Shown: positions 15,620 through 24,373, counted from the stretch's first letter. The stretch is DNA of 53,050 bases from an uncultured Collinsella sp. (GCA_958405195.1 CATYDM010000011.1:1-53050); one strand, 5' to 3'. Made by a program: numbers and translations. The notes: a model not told the origin generated them from the sequence alone.

Positions 15620-16930
15620 ATGAGCCAGTTCATCAACAACCCCGAGCACACCTTTGGTTTCGATACCCTGCAGCTTCACGTTGGCCAGGAGAGCGCCGAT
15701 CCCGCATCCGACTCCCGCGCCGTGCCTATCTACCAGACCACGAGCTATGTGTTCCGCAACTCCCAGCACGCCGCCGACCGCTTTGGTCTTGCCGACGCCG
15801 GTAACATCTACGGCCGTCTGACCAACTCCACCCAGGGCGTCTTCGAGGACCGTATCGCCGCACTCGAGGGTGGTGTGGCAGGTCTTGCCGTTGCCTCCGG
15901 TGCTGCTGCCATCACCTATACCCTGCAGGCTCTTGCCCAGGCCGGTGACCACGTGGTGGCTCAGAAGACCATCTACGGCGGTTCCTACAACCTGCTGGAG
16001 CACACGCTCTCCCAGTTTGGCGTCGAGACCACCTTCGTCGATGCCCACAACCTGGACGAGGTCGAGGGCGCCATCAAGGACAACACCACGGTCATCTACC
16101 TCGAGACGCTCGGCAACCCCAATTCTGACATCCCCAATATCGACGCCATCTCCGAGATCGCCAAGAAGCACGGTCTGCCGGTTGTCGTCGACAACACCTT
16201 CGGCACCCCGTATCTGTTCCGTCCGCTGGAGCATGGTGCCAACATCGTCGTCCACTCCGCAACCAAGTTCATCGGCGGCCACGGCACCTCGCTGGGCGGT
16301 GTGATCGTCGACGGCGGTAACTTCGATTGGAAGGCGAGCGGCAAGTATGCGCAGATCGCCGAGCCCAACCCCTCCTACCATGGCGTCTCGTTTGCCGAGG
16401 CTGCCGGTCCCGCCGCCTTCGCAACCTATGTCCGCGCCATCCTGCTGCGTGACGAGGGCGCCTGCATCAGCCCGTTCAACGCTTGGATCCTGCTCCAGGG
16501 CACCGAGACTCTGTCGCTGCGCGTTGACCGTCATGTCGAGAACACCAAGAAGGTCGTTGAGTTCCTGGCTGGTGATTGCCATGTCGCCAAGGTGAACCAC
16601 CCGAGCCTGTCTGAGCACCCCGATCACGAGCTCTATCAGAAGTACTTCCCCAACGGCGGTGCCTCGATCTTTACCTTTGAGATTAAGGGTGGCCAGGAGG
16701 CAGCTTGGAAGTTCATCGATCATCTGCAGGTCTTCTCGCTGCTCGCCAACGTGGCCGACGTCAAGTCGCTCGTCGTGCACCCGGCTACCACCACGCACTC
16801 CCAGCTCTCTGCCGAGGAGCTCGCCGAGCAGAACATCACGCCCTCCACGATCCGTCTTTCCATCGGTACCGAGAACGCCGAGGATATCATTTGGGATCTG
16901 AAGCAGGCCTTCGCCGCGCTGGACGAGTAA
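15620..16930 (+). CDS. metY: O-acetylhomoserine sulfhydrylase
   Basis: A 436-aa PLP enzyme of the Cys/Met metabolism family that makes homocysteine from O-acetylhomoserine and sulfide, directly incorporating sulfur for methionine. The PLP lysine is K216 in VVHSATKFIGGHG, and the phosphate-binding loop is in ASGAAAITYTL. A length of about 430 with TLQLHVGQ near the N-terminus is typical of MetY and longer than cystathionine lyases. The Shine-Dalgarno is AAGGAG. Control is probably by the divergent LysR regulator and by the structured leader. A terminator follows. Confidence 0.94.
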   Translation: MSQFINNPEHTFGFDTLQLHVGQESADPASDSRAVPIYQTTSYVFRNSQHAADRFGLADAGNIYGRLTNSTQGVFEDRIAALEGGVAGLAVASGAAAITYTLQALAQAGDHVVAQKTIYGGSYNLLEHTLSQFGVETTFVDAHNLDEVEGAIKDNTTVIYLETLGNPNSDIPNIDAISEIAKKHGLPVVVDNTFGTPYLFRPLEHGANIVVHSATKFIGGHGTSLGGVIVDGGNFDWKASGKYAQIAEPNPSYHGVSFAEAAGPAAFATYVRAILLRDEGACISPFNAWILLQGTETLSLRVDRHVENTKKVVEFLAGDCHVAKVNHPSLSEHPDHELYQKYFPNGGASIFTFEIKGGQEAAWKFIDHLQVFSLLANVADVKSLVVHPATTTHSQLSAEELAEQNITPSTIRLSIGTENAEDIIWDLKQAFAALDE

Positions 16931-16990
16931 GGCGACTTGTGCAAGGACCCCTTGCGACTCGATAGGTATAACTGCATAAAATGCCTGCTC

Positions 16991-17031
16991 AAGGCGCCTG
17001 TGCGAACAATGGTTGCACAGGCGCCTTTTTT
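16991..17031 (+). terminator. Rho-independent terminator of metY
   Basis: A perfect 13-bp stem (16991-17003 with 17015-17027), 11-nt loop and a run of six T. Confidence 0.93.
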
Positions 17032-17242
17032 GCATAGAGCGGGTGCAAAAACAGGGTTTTTGACACGCTTTATGCATTCGAGTTGTGGAAAACTCCTGTT
17101 GAGAGGATGTGAGTTTTACGCAATTGACGTGCGCCTTTTAAGTAAAACCGCAGGTCGCGATTTGCTCGGGGTACTATGCAGCGCGATCGAATCACACGCA
17201 GCTCAAACGCAGCAAAAACGCACTACGGAGGTTTCCAGCTAC

Positions 17243-18016
17243 ATGAGGATTGATTCACGAAAACCGAAAACCGCCGCCCTTTCCGCCGCTCTGACCGTGG
17301 CACTTTTGGCGGGCGCCGGTGCAACTGATGCCCACGCCGCAACACTGTCCGATACGGTTGGATCTACTCCGTCCGAGACGACGCTGGTGCAGCCCGTTGA
17401 CTATCGTGGCGATGGTTATGGTTCCATGCAGGAGTGGAACGCCTCGATGGAGGCCAAGCGCGATTCCCTGGAGATGCGCGCTCAGATCATCATGAATATG
17501 TATGGCGACTATGCCACCGATGACGAGCGCGCTGTGCTGCAGGGTTGCATCGACGGTGCGGGTAGCCTGTTGACGATGGGGGAGGTCGACGCCAAGTCGA
17601 CCGAGCTCGATGAGCTGCGCGCTGCGCTTGAGGATGCCAAGTGCGAAGCGCTCGAGGCTGCCGCCGAGGCGGAGGCTGCCGAGGCCGCCCAGGCTTCGTA
17701 CTACAACGCCGGTTACACTCCGCCTTACGCGTCTGCCGCGTCCTACGCGAACGGATCGGGCCTGACGCGCTCTGCGGGTGTCAATAACTACAACGGGCGC
17801 CGCGAGACCTATTACAGCAGCAATGTGCTTTATCACTATCGCACGGGCGAATGGACTCAGGATTCTGAGGGCTTCTGGCGCGATTCCGACGGCTATTACG
17901 TTGTTGCCGCGGGCGATATGGCCCAGGGCTCGACCTTTACGGGCTCCAAGGGTGATTGCAAGGTCTATGACTCCGGCTGCGCTGCCGGAACCACCGACTA
18001 CTACACTGGCTGGTAA
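17243..18016 (+). CDS. Secreted protein with C-terminal beta-barrel-like domain
   Basis: A 257-aa exported protein. A signal peptide (residues 1-32, ending DAHA) precedes the mature part. Residues 35-160 are helical, with an Ala/Glu-rich coiled segment (EALEAAAEAEAAEAAQ). A Tyr/Ala/Ser-rich linker follows. The last about 80 residues (NGRRETYYSSNVLYHY through KVYDSGCAAGTTDYYTGW) resemble, from memory, a C-terminal domain of gut Gram-positive wall proteins related to double-psi beta-barrels (RlpA/3D-like). A wall-associated role is likely; enzymatic activity is not shown. The ATG at 17243 follows CGGAGG at 11 nt. The 212 nt upstream hold no other gene. A terminator follows. Confidence 0.7.
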   Translation: MRIDSRKPKTAALSAALTVALLAGAGATDAHAATLSDTVGSTPSETTLVQPVDYRGDGYGSMQEWNASMEAKRDSLEMRAQIIMNMYGDYATDDERAVLQGCIDGAGSLLTMGEVDAKSTELDELRAALEDAKCEALEAAAEAEAAEAAQASYYNAGYTPPYASAASYANGSGLTRSAGVNNYNGRRETYYSSNVLYHYRTGEWTQDSEGFWRDSDGYYVVAAGDMAQGSTFTGSKGDCKVYDSGCAAGTTDYYTGW

Positions 18017-18041
18017 TTTTTCTGCATCACGGATATTTGGC

Positions 18042-18093
18042 GGACGGGCGTCTTTACCGAGCTTTAGGGCAACGTAAGGACGCCCGTTCTATG
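18042..18093 (+). terminator. Terminator after the secreted protein gene
   Basis: A 16-bp stem with G-U pairs (18042-18057 with 18074-18089), 16-nt loop and a short T-poor tail. Confidence 0.65.
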
Positions 18094-18202
18094 TATGCGC
18101 TTGAGTTAACAGAGCCCTTACCGTGGCGGTACGCTGGGCGTATGGATGCGGGGCACACTGGTTCTTGAGAAATAAGGTCTTTCTCTTGGAGGAAGTGGTC
18201 TT

Positions 18203-18409
18203 GTGAATGCTCGAGATATTGCCGTTGCCGCCGTCGCGTTGATGCTTGGCTGCCTTGGTCCCACGGCCGCGCTCGTCGCGGGCATGCAGGGGACATGCGG
18301 GGCTGCTCCTATCGTGGTCGGCGCGCTGATCGCGGCCACGCTGCTGGGAAGCGCAGGCGTGGTTCTTTGCCGCGACGATGAGGACGAGGTGCCGGGGTCG
18401 CAACGCTAA
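18203..18409 (+). CDS. Small two-segment membrane protein
   Basis: A 68-aa protein with two hydrophobic segments (about residues 6-28 and 35-57) and a charged C-terminal tail (CRDDEDEVPGSQR). The GTG start at 18203 has TTGGAGGAAG upstream. Good spacing and a terminator 40 nt after the stop support a real gene. I do not recognise the family. Confidence 0.6.
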   Translation: MNARDIAVAAVALMLGCLGPTAALVAGMQGTCGAAPIVVGALIAATLLGSAGVVLCRDDEDEVPGSQR

Positions 18410-18450
18410 CTGTTGTGAGATCGGCCGCCGGTCATAGACGAAGATGAAGG

Positions 18451-18485
18451 CCGCCGCAGGGGAAAGGTTCCCTTGCGGCGGTTTT
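18451..18485 (+). terminator. Rho-independent terminator
   Basis: A 14-bp stem (18451-18464 with 18468-18481), 3-nt loop, TTTT. It ends the small membrane protein transcript and lies 34 nt before the convergent ketopantoate reductase stop. Confidence 0.85.
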
Positions 18486-18518
18486 GCTGTTAAGGCTGTT
18501 GAATGCGGCGCGTTGCCG

Positions 18519-19433
18519 CTACCAGCTTTTCTCGATATCGCGGATGCGCCGATAGAGCCGCTCGTTTTGCGGTGCCTGGATATCGTGTTTGGCTGCGAGG
18601 CGGCAGATGGTGCCCGCGAACTCATCAACCTCGGTTTTGCGCCTTGCGATGCGGTCTTGAGCCATCGAGGGCATACCGGCGGGGTCGATTCCCTCGATGA
18701 GGTGCACCGTTTGCGTCAGGTCTGCCTCGGTCAGTTCAACGCCCTCGGCGTTGGCGACCGCAAGCGTTTCGCGCATGGCGGAAACAAAGCAGCGACGCTG
18801 CTCGGAGCCCGGCTCCGTGGCGCTTCCGTAGGTCCCGCCGTAGGCCATGCAGGTCTGGTTGATGCCGTCGTTGAGCATGAGTTTGGCCCACATGCGGTGG
18901 GCGATGTCGTCCTCGACGGTATGGGCGATGCCGCAGCGCGTATAGAGCTCGTCGATCGCGGTGATGGTTGCGGGGTTCGTGCCGGCCGCCGCGCCAAAGC
19001 GGATTTCGCCCGCATTGGTAAAGGTGAGCGCGCCGTTGAGAAACACGGCGTCCATGCCCTGGCAGATACCAAGAACGGTATGCTCCCAGCCAAAGCGTTC
19101 GGCAATCTTTTGCTCGCTCGTAATGCCGTTGCACAGCGAGGCGATGAGCGTGTTGGGTCCCACGACGCGCTCCATAGTCTTGAGTGCTTGGTCGAGACCG
19201 GTGGTCTTGACTGTCAGGATGACCAGATCGGCGGGCGTCGCCTCGCTGGCACGGACGGACGTGAGATCGCAGGGCTTGCCGTTGACGGTGAGCGCGTCGT
19301 TCGCATGACGCTCAAAACGGGCATCATCCATGACGTATTCGACGGCGTCGTTGCCGAGCGCCCGGGCGATCATGCTGCCGTAGAGCAGGCCGACGCCGCC
19401 CTTGCCGATAAAGGCGACCTTGTTGATCTGCAT
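18519..19433 (-). CDS. panE: 2-dehydropantoate 2-reductase
   Basis: A 304-aa NADPH-dependent reductase of ketopantoate to pantoate in coenzyme A synthesis. The Rossmann motif is KVAFIGKGGVGLLYG at the N-terminus. The catalytic region AHRMWAKLMLNDGINQTC has the conserved lysine and two asparagines of the ApbA/PanE C-terminal domain. The start at MQINKVAF (19433) has GGGGAG at 9 nt; an ATG 3 codons earlier is too close to it. Family members also include broader 2-ketoacid reductases. Confidence 0.88.
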   Translation of the reverse strand: MQINKVAFIGKGGVGLLYGSMIARALGNDAVEYVMDDARFERHANDALTVNGKPCDLTSVRASEATPADLVILTVKTTGLDQALKTMERVVGPNTLIASLCNGITSEQKIAERFGWEHTVLGICQGMDAVFLNGALTFTNAGEIRFGAAAGTNPATITAIDELYTRCGIAHTVEDDIAHRMWAKLMLNDGINQTCMAYGGTYGSATEPGSEQRRCFVSAMRETLAVANAEGVELTEADLTQTVHLIEGIDPAGMPSMAQDRIARRKTEVDEFAGTICRLAAKHDIQAPQNERLYRRIRDIEKSW

Positions 19434-19452
19434 GTGAATCATCTCCCCATGT

Positions 19453-19478
19453 AAAAGGCGCCCGCGTAAGGGGCGCCT
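19453..19478 (-). terminator. Minus-strand terminator of the 64-codon gene
   Basis: An 8-bp GC stem (19456-19463 with 19471-19478), followed on the minus strand by TTTT. It lies downstream of the cyclase-remnant gene. Confidence 0.75.
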
Positions 19479-19554
19479 GATGGATTGTATGCTGCCAGGG
19501 TGATTGGTGGGTGCGCGGGGCGGCTGTTATAAAAAAGAAACGTTTGCCTGGACG

Positions 19555-19749
19555 CTACGCTGCAGGGCAGACCGCAAAGACGCGGGCGGGGTATCCGACG
19601 CCATCGCGGACCTTGGGGAAGGTGCAGAAGATGACGGCACCCGTGGCGGGAAGCTCGTCCAGATGGTCCATGACCTCGATCTGATAGCGGTCGACCGAGA
19701 GGATGTATTGCTCGCCGGGGTAGGGGTAGGCGTCCTCACGCGTGGTCAC
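19555..19749 (-). CDS. Short protein matching the C-terminus of cyclase-family enzymes
   Basis: A 64-aa frame whose second half (LPATGAVIFCTFPKVRDG, then GYPARVFAVCP) matches the end of cyclase/kynurenine-formamidase-type hydrolases. The N-terminal metal-binding block of such enzymes (usually 200-230 aa) is absent, and the neighbouring DNA belongs to a divergent gene. It nevertheless has a strong Shine-Dalgarno (AAAGGAG), a GTG start and its own terminator, so it is expressed in appearance. Either a truncated remnant or a stand-alone small protein; no enzymatic activity is expected. Confidence 0.55.
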   Translation of the reverse strand: MTTREDAYPYPGEQYILSVDRYQIEVMDHLDELPATGAVIFCTFPKVRDGVGYPARVFAVCPAA

Positions 19750-19912
19750 GCTCGTCTCCTTTCATCGGGCTTTTTGCTGATGTTAAAGCGGTGCCGTGAC
19801 GGCTCGATTTCTGCTGCGTTACGATACGTTCTCGATTGCGATTCCACGATGTTTCGGCTGCGTGACCATTGTGTTTCGCCTTGTCGGGGCGCTGATGGCG
19901 AAGGGAGGGGCC

Positions 19913-21103
19913 GTGCAATACCGCGTTGACCCCAAAAGTGGTAACCGAATATCCGCTCTGGGTCTGGGCTGCATGAGGTTTCCCGGTGCGCCGGGACGTC
20001 CGGATGCGAAGACAGCCGATGCCATCATTTCTCGTGCGGTGGAGCAGGGGATTAATTATCTGGACACGGCCTATCTCTATCCCGGCAACGAGGCTTGCGT
20101 GGGCGCTTCGCTTGAACGCCTGGGCTTGCGCGACCAGGTTTTGCTCGCAACCAAGCTGCCGCATGCTTCGTGCAAATGCGCGGAGGATTTCGACCGGTTC
20201 TTCGACGAGCAACTGCGCCGCCTACGGACCGACCATATCGACTATTACCTCATGCACAACATTACCTCGCCCGCCCAGTGGGAACGCGTGGTGGCGTTGG
20301 GCATCGAGGACTGGATCGCGCGTCAAAAGGCGGCGGGGCGTATTCGCCAGATTGGTTTTTCGTACCACGGCAGCGCAGCGGACTTCCTGACGATGCTTGA
20401 CGCATATGACTGGGATTTTTGCCAGATACAGTACAACTATGCCGGCGAGCGTTACCAAGCGGGAACGGCAGGACTCATGGCGGCTGCGGAGCGCGGGCTC
20501 GCGGTGTTTGTGATGGAGCCGCTGCTGGGCGGGCGTTTAGCAGGCAAGCTGCCGCCACGGGCCCGCGCTGTGCTCGATAGTGCCCGTGACCCGCATTTGC
20601 GCACTCCTGCCGCCTGGGGTCTTTCGTGGGTGTGGAATCATCCTCAGGTGACGATGCTGCTTTCGGGTATGACCGATACCGCGCAGGTGGACGAGAATTC
20701 GTCACTGGCAGACCTCGCGTTGCCGAATTCGATGACTGCCAACCAGCTCGACACGATTGCGCGCGTGTTGATGGAGTTTGAGAAATCGAACCGTGTGCCC
20801 TGCACGGGATGCGGCTACTGCATGCCATGCCCCAAGGGTATCAACATTCCCGGCTGCTTTGCCGCCTACAACGCGAGCTATGCGCACAGCTGGTTTACGG
20901 GGCTGTCGCAATACTTTACGGCGAGTGCGGTGCGCACGAGCGAGCCCAGGCTCGTGAGCAATTGCGTCAAGTGCGGCAAATGCGCGCGCCACTGCCCACA
21001 GCACATCGATATTCCCGAGCGTCTCGACGATGTGCGCCGACGTTTCCAGCCTGGTCCCGTGACGGCGGTGCTTAAGGCCTTCGGCAAAACGCGCTCCTCA
21101 TGA
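19913..21103 (+). CDS. Aldo/keto reductase with C-terminal ferredoxin-like clusters
   Basis: A 396-aa oxidoreductase. Residues 1-290 form an AKR barrel: NYLDTAYLYPGNE has the catalytic Asp and Tyr, LLATKLPH the Lys, YYLMHN the His. The C-terminal part carries two Cys groups, CTGCGYCMPCPKGINIP and CVKCGKCARHCPQHIDIP, consistent with two [4Fe-4S] clusters. This fusion is common in anaerobes; its substrate is unknown. The GTG at 19913 follows GGGAGGGG; upstream in-frame codons extend the frame without conservation. Confidence 0.9.
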   Translation: MQYRVDPKSGNRISALGLGCMRFPGAPGRPDAKTADAIISRAVEQGINYLDTAYLYPGNEACVGASLERLGLRDQVLLATKLPHASCKCAEDFDRFFDEQLRRLRTDHIDYYLMHNITSPAQWERVVALGIEDWIARQKAAGRIRQIGFSYHGSAADFLTMLDAYDWDFCQIQYNYAGERYQAGTAGLMAAAERGLAVFVMEPLLGGRLAGKLPPRARAVLDSARDPHLRTPAAWGLSWVWNHPQVTMLLSGMTDTAQVDENSSLADLALPNSMTANQLDTIARVLMEFEKSNRVPCTGCGYCMPCPKGINIPGCFAAYNASYAHSWFTGLSQYFTASAVRTSEPRLVSNCVKCGKCARHCPQHIDIPERLDDVRRRFQPGPVTAVLKAFGKTRSS

Positions 21104-21178
21104 CCCTTTTATAACTTGCGGTGGAATAGTTCCTGTTTGCGGCAGAATAGGGGCCAAACAGGAACTATTTCACCGCAA
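21104..21178 (+). repeat. Palindromic leader element, copy 1
   Basis: Begins with CCCTTTTATAAC, then a 23-bp stem (21116-21138 with 21156-21178, one G-U pair) around a loop containing AATAGGG. It ends 16 nt before the start of the downstream oxidoreductase. It shares its ends and loop with copy 2 at 22286, while the inner stem differs by compensated changes. Confidence 0.85.
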
Positions 21179-21193
21179 CTGAAGGGGGCTGTC

Positions 21194-22213
21194 GTGGGTC
21201 ATCGGGATTCATGTGATGATTTGCGTGAGGTTTGTTGGGGCGTTTTGGGCGCTGGACACATTTCGCATCGATTTGTATCGTCGCTCAAGGAGGTGGACGG
21301 GGCACGGCTTGTGGCTGCCGCCGGCCGCACTCCTTCGCATGTTGAGGAGTTTTGCAGGGCGTTTTCGATTGATGCCGCGCACAGTTATGCCACGGCTGAC
21401 GATAGCGGCGATGTGGCTTATGATGCGCTGATTGCCGACCCCGATGTCGACGCAATCTACTTGGCTCTTCCGCATGGCATGCATGCGCATTGGGTCTGTC
21501 GGGCACTGCGCGCGGGAAAGGCCGTGCTGTGCGAAAAGCCGGCCGTTTTGAGTGAGGAAGAGGCTCTCTCGATTACCTCCACCTCTCGTGAGCGCGGCGT
21601 GCTGTTTATGGAGGCGATGAAGAATCGGTTTTGCCCGATGCGCACTCGCGTGAAGGACTTGCTTGCGTCGGGTGAGCTTGGCCGTATTGTCTCGATTGAA
21701 AGCGTGCAAAAGCTCGATTACGGCGAGTTTCCTTCGGGCTATCTGCTTGATCCGTTGCAGGGCGGCTGTCTATATGACATGGGCTGCTATGCGGTCGGTT
21801 GGTTTGAGGATTTGCTCTCGGGCGCGTGCGAGGTTTCGTCCCGTGAAGTTCGCTGGCGTGACGTATCAGGCGGCCGCGTCGATTGGGCCGACGAGATCCA
21901 TATGAGCGTCGGCGGTATACCCATTCATATGGCGTGCGACGGCAAAGCAACATATGAAAGCCGCTTAACGATTGCCTGTGAGCGGGGCTCGTTGGAAATC
22001 GAGCGTCTCCATCGCCCCGAGCGCGCTCATGTGAAGTATTCCGACGGTCGAGTACTCGAAATCGATGCACCATTTGAAGTCGATGATTTTTACGGTGAGG
22101 CATCGCATGCGACACAGCTCATTCAGGCGGGAAAACTCGAAAGCCCCATCATGTCCCTAGCCGCCACACAGCGCTGCGCACGCATCATCGATGCGATTCG
22201 TCTAGCCCTCTAG
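21194..22213 (+). CDS. Gfo/Idh/MocA-family oxidoreductase
   Basis: A 339-aa NAD(P)-dependent dehydrogenase of the trans-dihydrodiol/sugar dehydrogenase type. The Rossmann motif is WGVLGAGHISHRF, and the EKP motif is VLCEKPAVLSEEE. The C-terminal domain contains GGCLYDMGCYAVGW with the conserved Asp, Gly and aromatic residues. The GTG start at 21194 has AAGGGGG with 5-nt spacing and sits just after the palindromic element. The substrate is unknown. It is the second oxidoreductase of this family in the window (the other at 12679-13785); the two are not close copies. Confidence 0.88.
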   Translation: MGHRDSCDDLREVCWGVLGAGHISHRFVSSLKEVDGARLVAAAGRTPSHVEEFCRAFSIDAAHSYATADDSGDVAYDALIADPDVDAIYLALPHGMHAHWVCRALRAGKAVLCEKPAVLSEEEALSITSTSRERGVLFMEAMKNRFCPMRTRVKDLLASGELGRIVSIESVQKLDYGEFPSGYLLDPLQGGCLYDMGCYAVGWFEDLLSGACEVSSREVRWRDVSGGRVDWADEIHMSVGGIPIHMACDGKATYESRLTIACERGSLEIERLHRPERAHVKYSDGRVLEIDAPFEVDDFYGEASHATQLIQAGKLESPIMSLAATQRCARIIDAIRLAL

Positions 22214-22285
22214 GACTTGGCGCTGACGCGTAGGGGATCATGACGCCGGCGCCCGTGGTGCCTGGCGGCCCACATCTCTGATGCC

Positions 22286-22359
22286 CCTTTTATAACTTGC
22301 GGTGGAATACGGTCTGTTTGCGCCAAAATAGGGCACCAATAGACCGTATTTCACCGCAA
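22286..22359 (+). repeat. Palindromic leader element, copy 2
   Basis: Same outline as copy 1: CCCTTTTATAAC, a 22-bp stem (22297-22318 with 22338-22359) and a loop with AATAGGG. It ends 20 nt before the nfo start codon. Four inner base pairs differ from copy 1, each on both strands so that pairing is kept. Confidence 0.85.
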
Positions 22360-22379
22360 CTGATGAGGGGGAGTTGGAG

Positions 22380-23246
22380 ATGCTGACGATCGGGTGTCAT
22401 CTTTCGACGACGAAGGGCTATCGGGCGATGGGGGAGACGGCGCTGTCCATTGGCGCCAATACCTTTGCGTTCTTTACGCGCAACCCGCGCGGTGGCAAGG
22501 CAAAAGATCTTGACATGGATGACGTGGCGGCTCTGCGCGAGCTTATGGCGCAAAACGACTTTGGACCGCTGGTGGCTCATGCCCCGTATACCTATAACCC
22601 CTGCTCCGCTAAGGAGCGAGCGCGCGAGTTTGCCCTGGAGGCCATGGCCGAGGATCTGCAGCGCATGGAAGCACTGCCCGGCAACTACTACAATTTTCAT
22701 CCCGGTGCGCATGTGGGACAGGGGGCAGACGTCGGCATTCAGATGATCGTCGACACCCTGTGCCAGGTGATGTTTGAGGGACAGCAGACGACGGTATTGC
22801 TTGAGACCATGGCAGGCAAGGGCACCGAGGTGGGCCGTAGCTTTGAAGAACTGGCGTGCATTATCGAGGGCGTTGCCGCCAAGTGCCCAGAGCTGTCCGA
22901 TAAGCTGGGCGTTTGTTTGGACACCTGCCATGTGAGCGATGCCGGCTACGACATCATCCATGATCTGGACGGCGTACTCGACGAGTTCGACCGCGTGGTG
23001 GGTATCGATCGCTTGCATGCCGTACACATCAACGATTCGAAGAACCCTTGTGGCGCCCATAAAGATCGTCACGAGTGCATCGGCAAGGGATACCTTGGCA
23101 GCGAGGAATTTGGTGGCGGTATGCAGGTTATGCAGAATATTGTATCGAATGGCCGCTTGCGCGCATTGCCATTCATTTTGGAGACACCGAACGAACTTGC
23201 AGGTTATGCGGCTGAAATCAAACTGTTAAGGTCATTGCAGCAGTAA
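22380..23246 (+). CDS. nfo: Deoxyribonuclease IV (AP endonuclease)
   Basis: A 288-aa endonuclease IV that incises DNA at abasic sites in base-excision repair, with a three-zinc TIM barrel. Conserved blocks: IGCHLSTTKGY, FTRNPRGG, VAHAPYTYN, NFHPGAHVG, VLLETMAGKG, GVCLDTCHVSDAGYD, AVHINDSKNPCGAHKDRHECIGKG and ILETP. The ATG at 22380 follows GAGGGGGAG. The leader contains the palindromic element, so translation or stability may depend on it. Confidence 0.96.
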   Translation: MLTIGCHLSTTKGYRAMGETALSIGANTFAFFTRNPRGGKAKDLDMDDVAALRELMAQNDFGPLVAHAPYTYNPCSAKERAREFALEAMAEDLQRMEALPGNYYNFHPGAHVGQGADVGIQMIVDTLCQVMFEGQQTTVLLETMAGKGTEVGRSFEELACIIEGVAAKCPELSDKLGVCLDTCHVSDAGYDIIHDLDGVLDEFDRVVGIDRLHAVHINDSKNPCGAHKDRHECIGKGYLGSEEFGGGMQVMQNIVSNGRLRALPFILETPNELAGYAAEIKLLRSLQQ

Positions 23247-23307
23247 TGGCTGCCATAAAGTGGGACGCTCCATTCACGTTATGGGTTTGTTTCAATCAGT
23301 TTTCTAA

Positions 23308-23336
23308 TTGCAGATTCTTCCAAGTGGGTGCATAAT
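23308..23336 (+). promoter_or_regulatory. Promoter of the amino-acid ABC operon
   Basis: TTGCAG (23308-23313), 17-bp spacer, CATAAT (23331-23336). It lies about 55 nt before the lipoprotein start. Confidence 0.65.
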
Positions 23337-23393
23337 AACCCTCAGTTTTTGCAGACCTCTGAATCACGTGGGGTCATTGGAAGGAGACTGATT

Positions 23394-24254
23394 ATGAAGC
23401 TGAAGAAGCTTGGCGCATTTGCCGCCACGGGTGCTATGGCGCTCGCCCTCGCTCTGACGGGCTGCGGCTCGTCCAACGCCACCTCTGGTTCTAATGCCGG
23501 TTCCAGCAGCTCTGGCGACGCTAAGGTCGAGAAGGTCGACGGCTCCAAGGAGTACGCGCTCGTCAAGGACGGTACGCTCACCGTCGGCACCTCTGCCGAG
23601 TACGCTCCGTTTGAGTACAAGGATGACAACGGCGATTATCAGGGCTTTGACCTTGAGCTCATCAAGGCTATCGGCGACAAGCTGGGCCTGGATGTCGAGT
23701 ATGTCAACAATGACTTTGACACGCTGGTTCCGGGCGTCGCTTCGGGCGCCAAATATGACGTTTCCATCGCGGCTATCACCGACACGCCCGAGCGTGAGAA
23801 GGAAGTCACTTTCTCCGATTCCTACTACATGGACGATCAGGCTATCGTGACCAAGGTCGATAACACCGACATCACGGCCGACAACTACAGCGAGAAGCTC
23901 AACAACGCCGATGCTACCATCATCGTCCAGTCTGGCTCGACCGCCGAGTCCTTTGCCCAGGAGAACTTCCCCAAGGCCAAGATTGTCCCCTACAAGGACG
24001 CCACCGAGTGCTTCAGCGCCCTGCAGTCCGATAAGGGCGACGCCGTAGTCACCAACCGCTCCGTTGCCAGCCAGCTGACCGCCGAGCAGTTCAACACCTG
24101 CCAGACCATCAAGCAGATCAGCACCGGCGAGGAGTACGCCATCGCCATCAACCAGGGCAACACCAAGCTCAAGGACGACATCAACCAGGCCATCAAGGAC
24201 CTGACCGATGACGGTACCGTTGACGCCCTCATGGCTAAGTACAACATCAAGTAA
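23394..24254 (+). CDS. Amino-acid ABC transporter substrate-binding lipoprotein
   Basis: A 286-aa family-3 solute-binding protein anchored by a lipid. The lipoprotein signal ends in a lipobox, LTGC, and is followed by a Ser/Asn/Gly linker. The binding fold starts at LVKDGTLTVGTSAEYAPFEY, then FDLELIKAIGDKLGLDVEYV, as in polar amino-acid receptors. It delivers ligand to the permease and ATPase encoded next. The Shine-Dalgarno is AAGGAG. A partial terminator follows, which would raise its level over the other subunits. The ligand cannot be fixed from sequence. Confidence 0.92.
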   Translation: MKLKKLGAFAATGAMALALALTGCGSSNATSGSNAGSSSSGDAKVEKVDGSKEYALVKDGTLTVGTSAEYAPFEYKDDNGDYQGFDLELIKAIGDKLGLDVEYVNNDFDTLVPGVASGAKYDVSIAAITDTPEREKEVTFSDSYYMDDQAIVTKVDNTDITADNYSEKLNNADATIIVQSGSTAESFAQENFPKAKIVPYKDATECFSALQSDKGDAVVTNRSVASQLTAEQFNTCQTIKQISTGEEYAIAINQGNTKLKDDINQAIKDLTDDGTVDALMAKYNIK

Positions 24255-24277
24255 AATAGCTACTTGATTGCTCGCGG

Positions 24278-24308
24278 GCCCTTTCCGCTTTGGCGGAGAG
24301 GGCCTTTG
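24278..24308 (+). terminator. Intra-operon hairpin after the binding protein
   Basis: A 12-bp stem with one G-U pair (24278-24289 with 24294-24305), 4-nt loop and TTT. It probably gives partial termination between receptor and permease genes. Confidence 0.6.
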
Positions 24309-24373
24309 CGCTTCTCTTGACGGAGAGCATTTCCGTCTCGTTTTTGCCGGCAACTTCTACGATAGGAGCCACC

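Noticed and set aside
15371..17077. Long minus-strand frame opposite metY
   Set aside because: Runs through the metY terminator and promoter and has no recognisable domain; metY on the plus strand is unmistakable.
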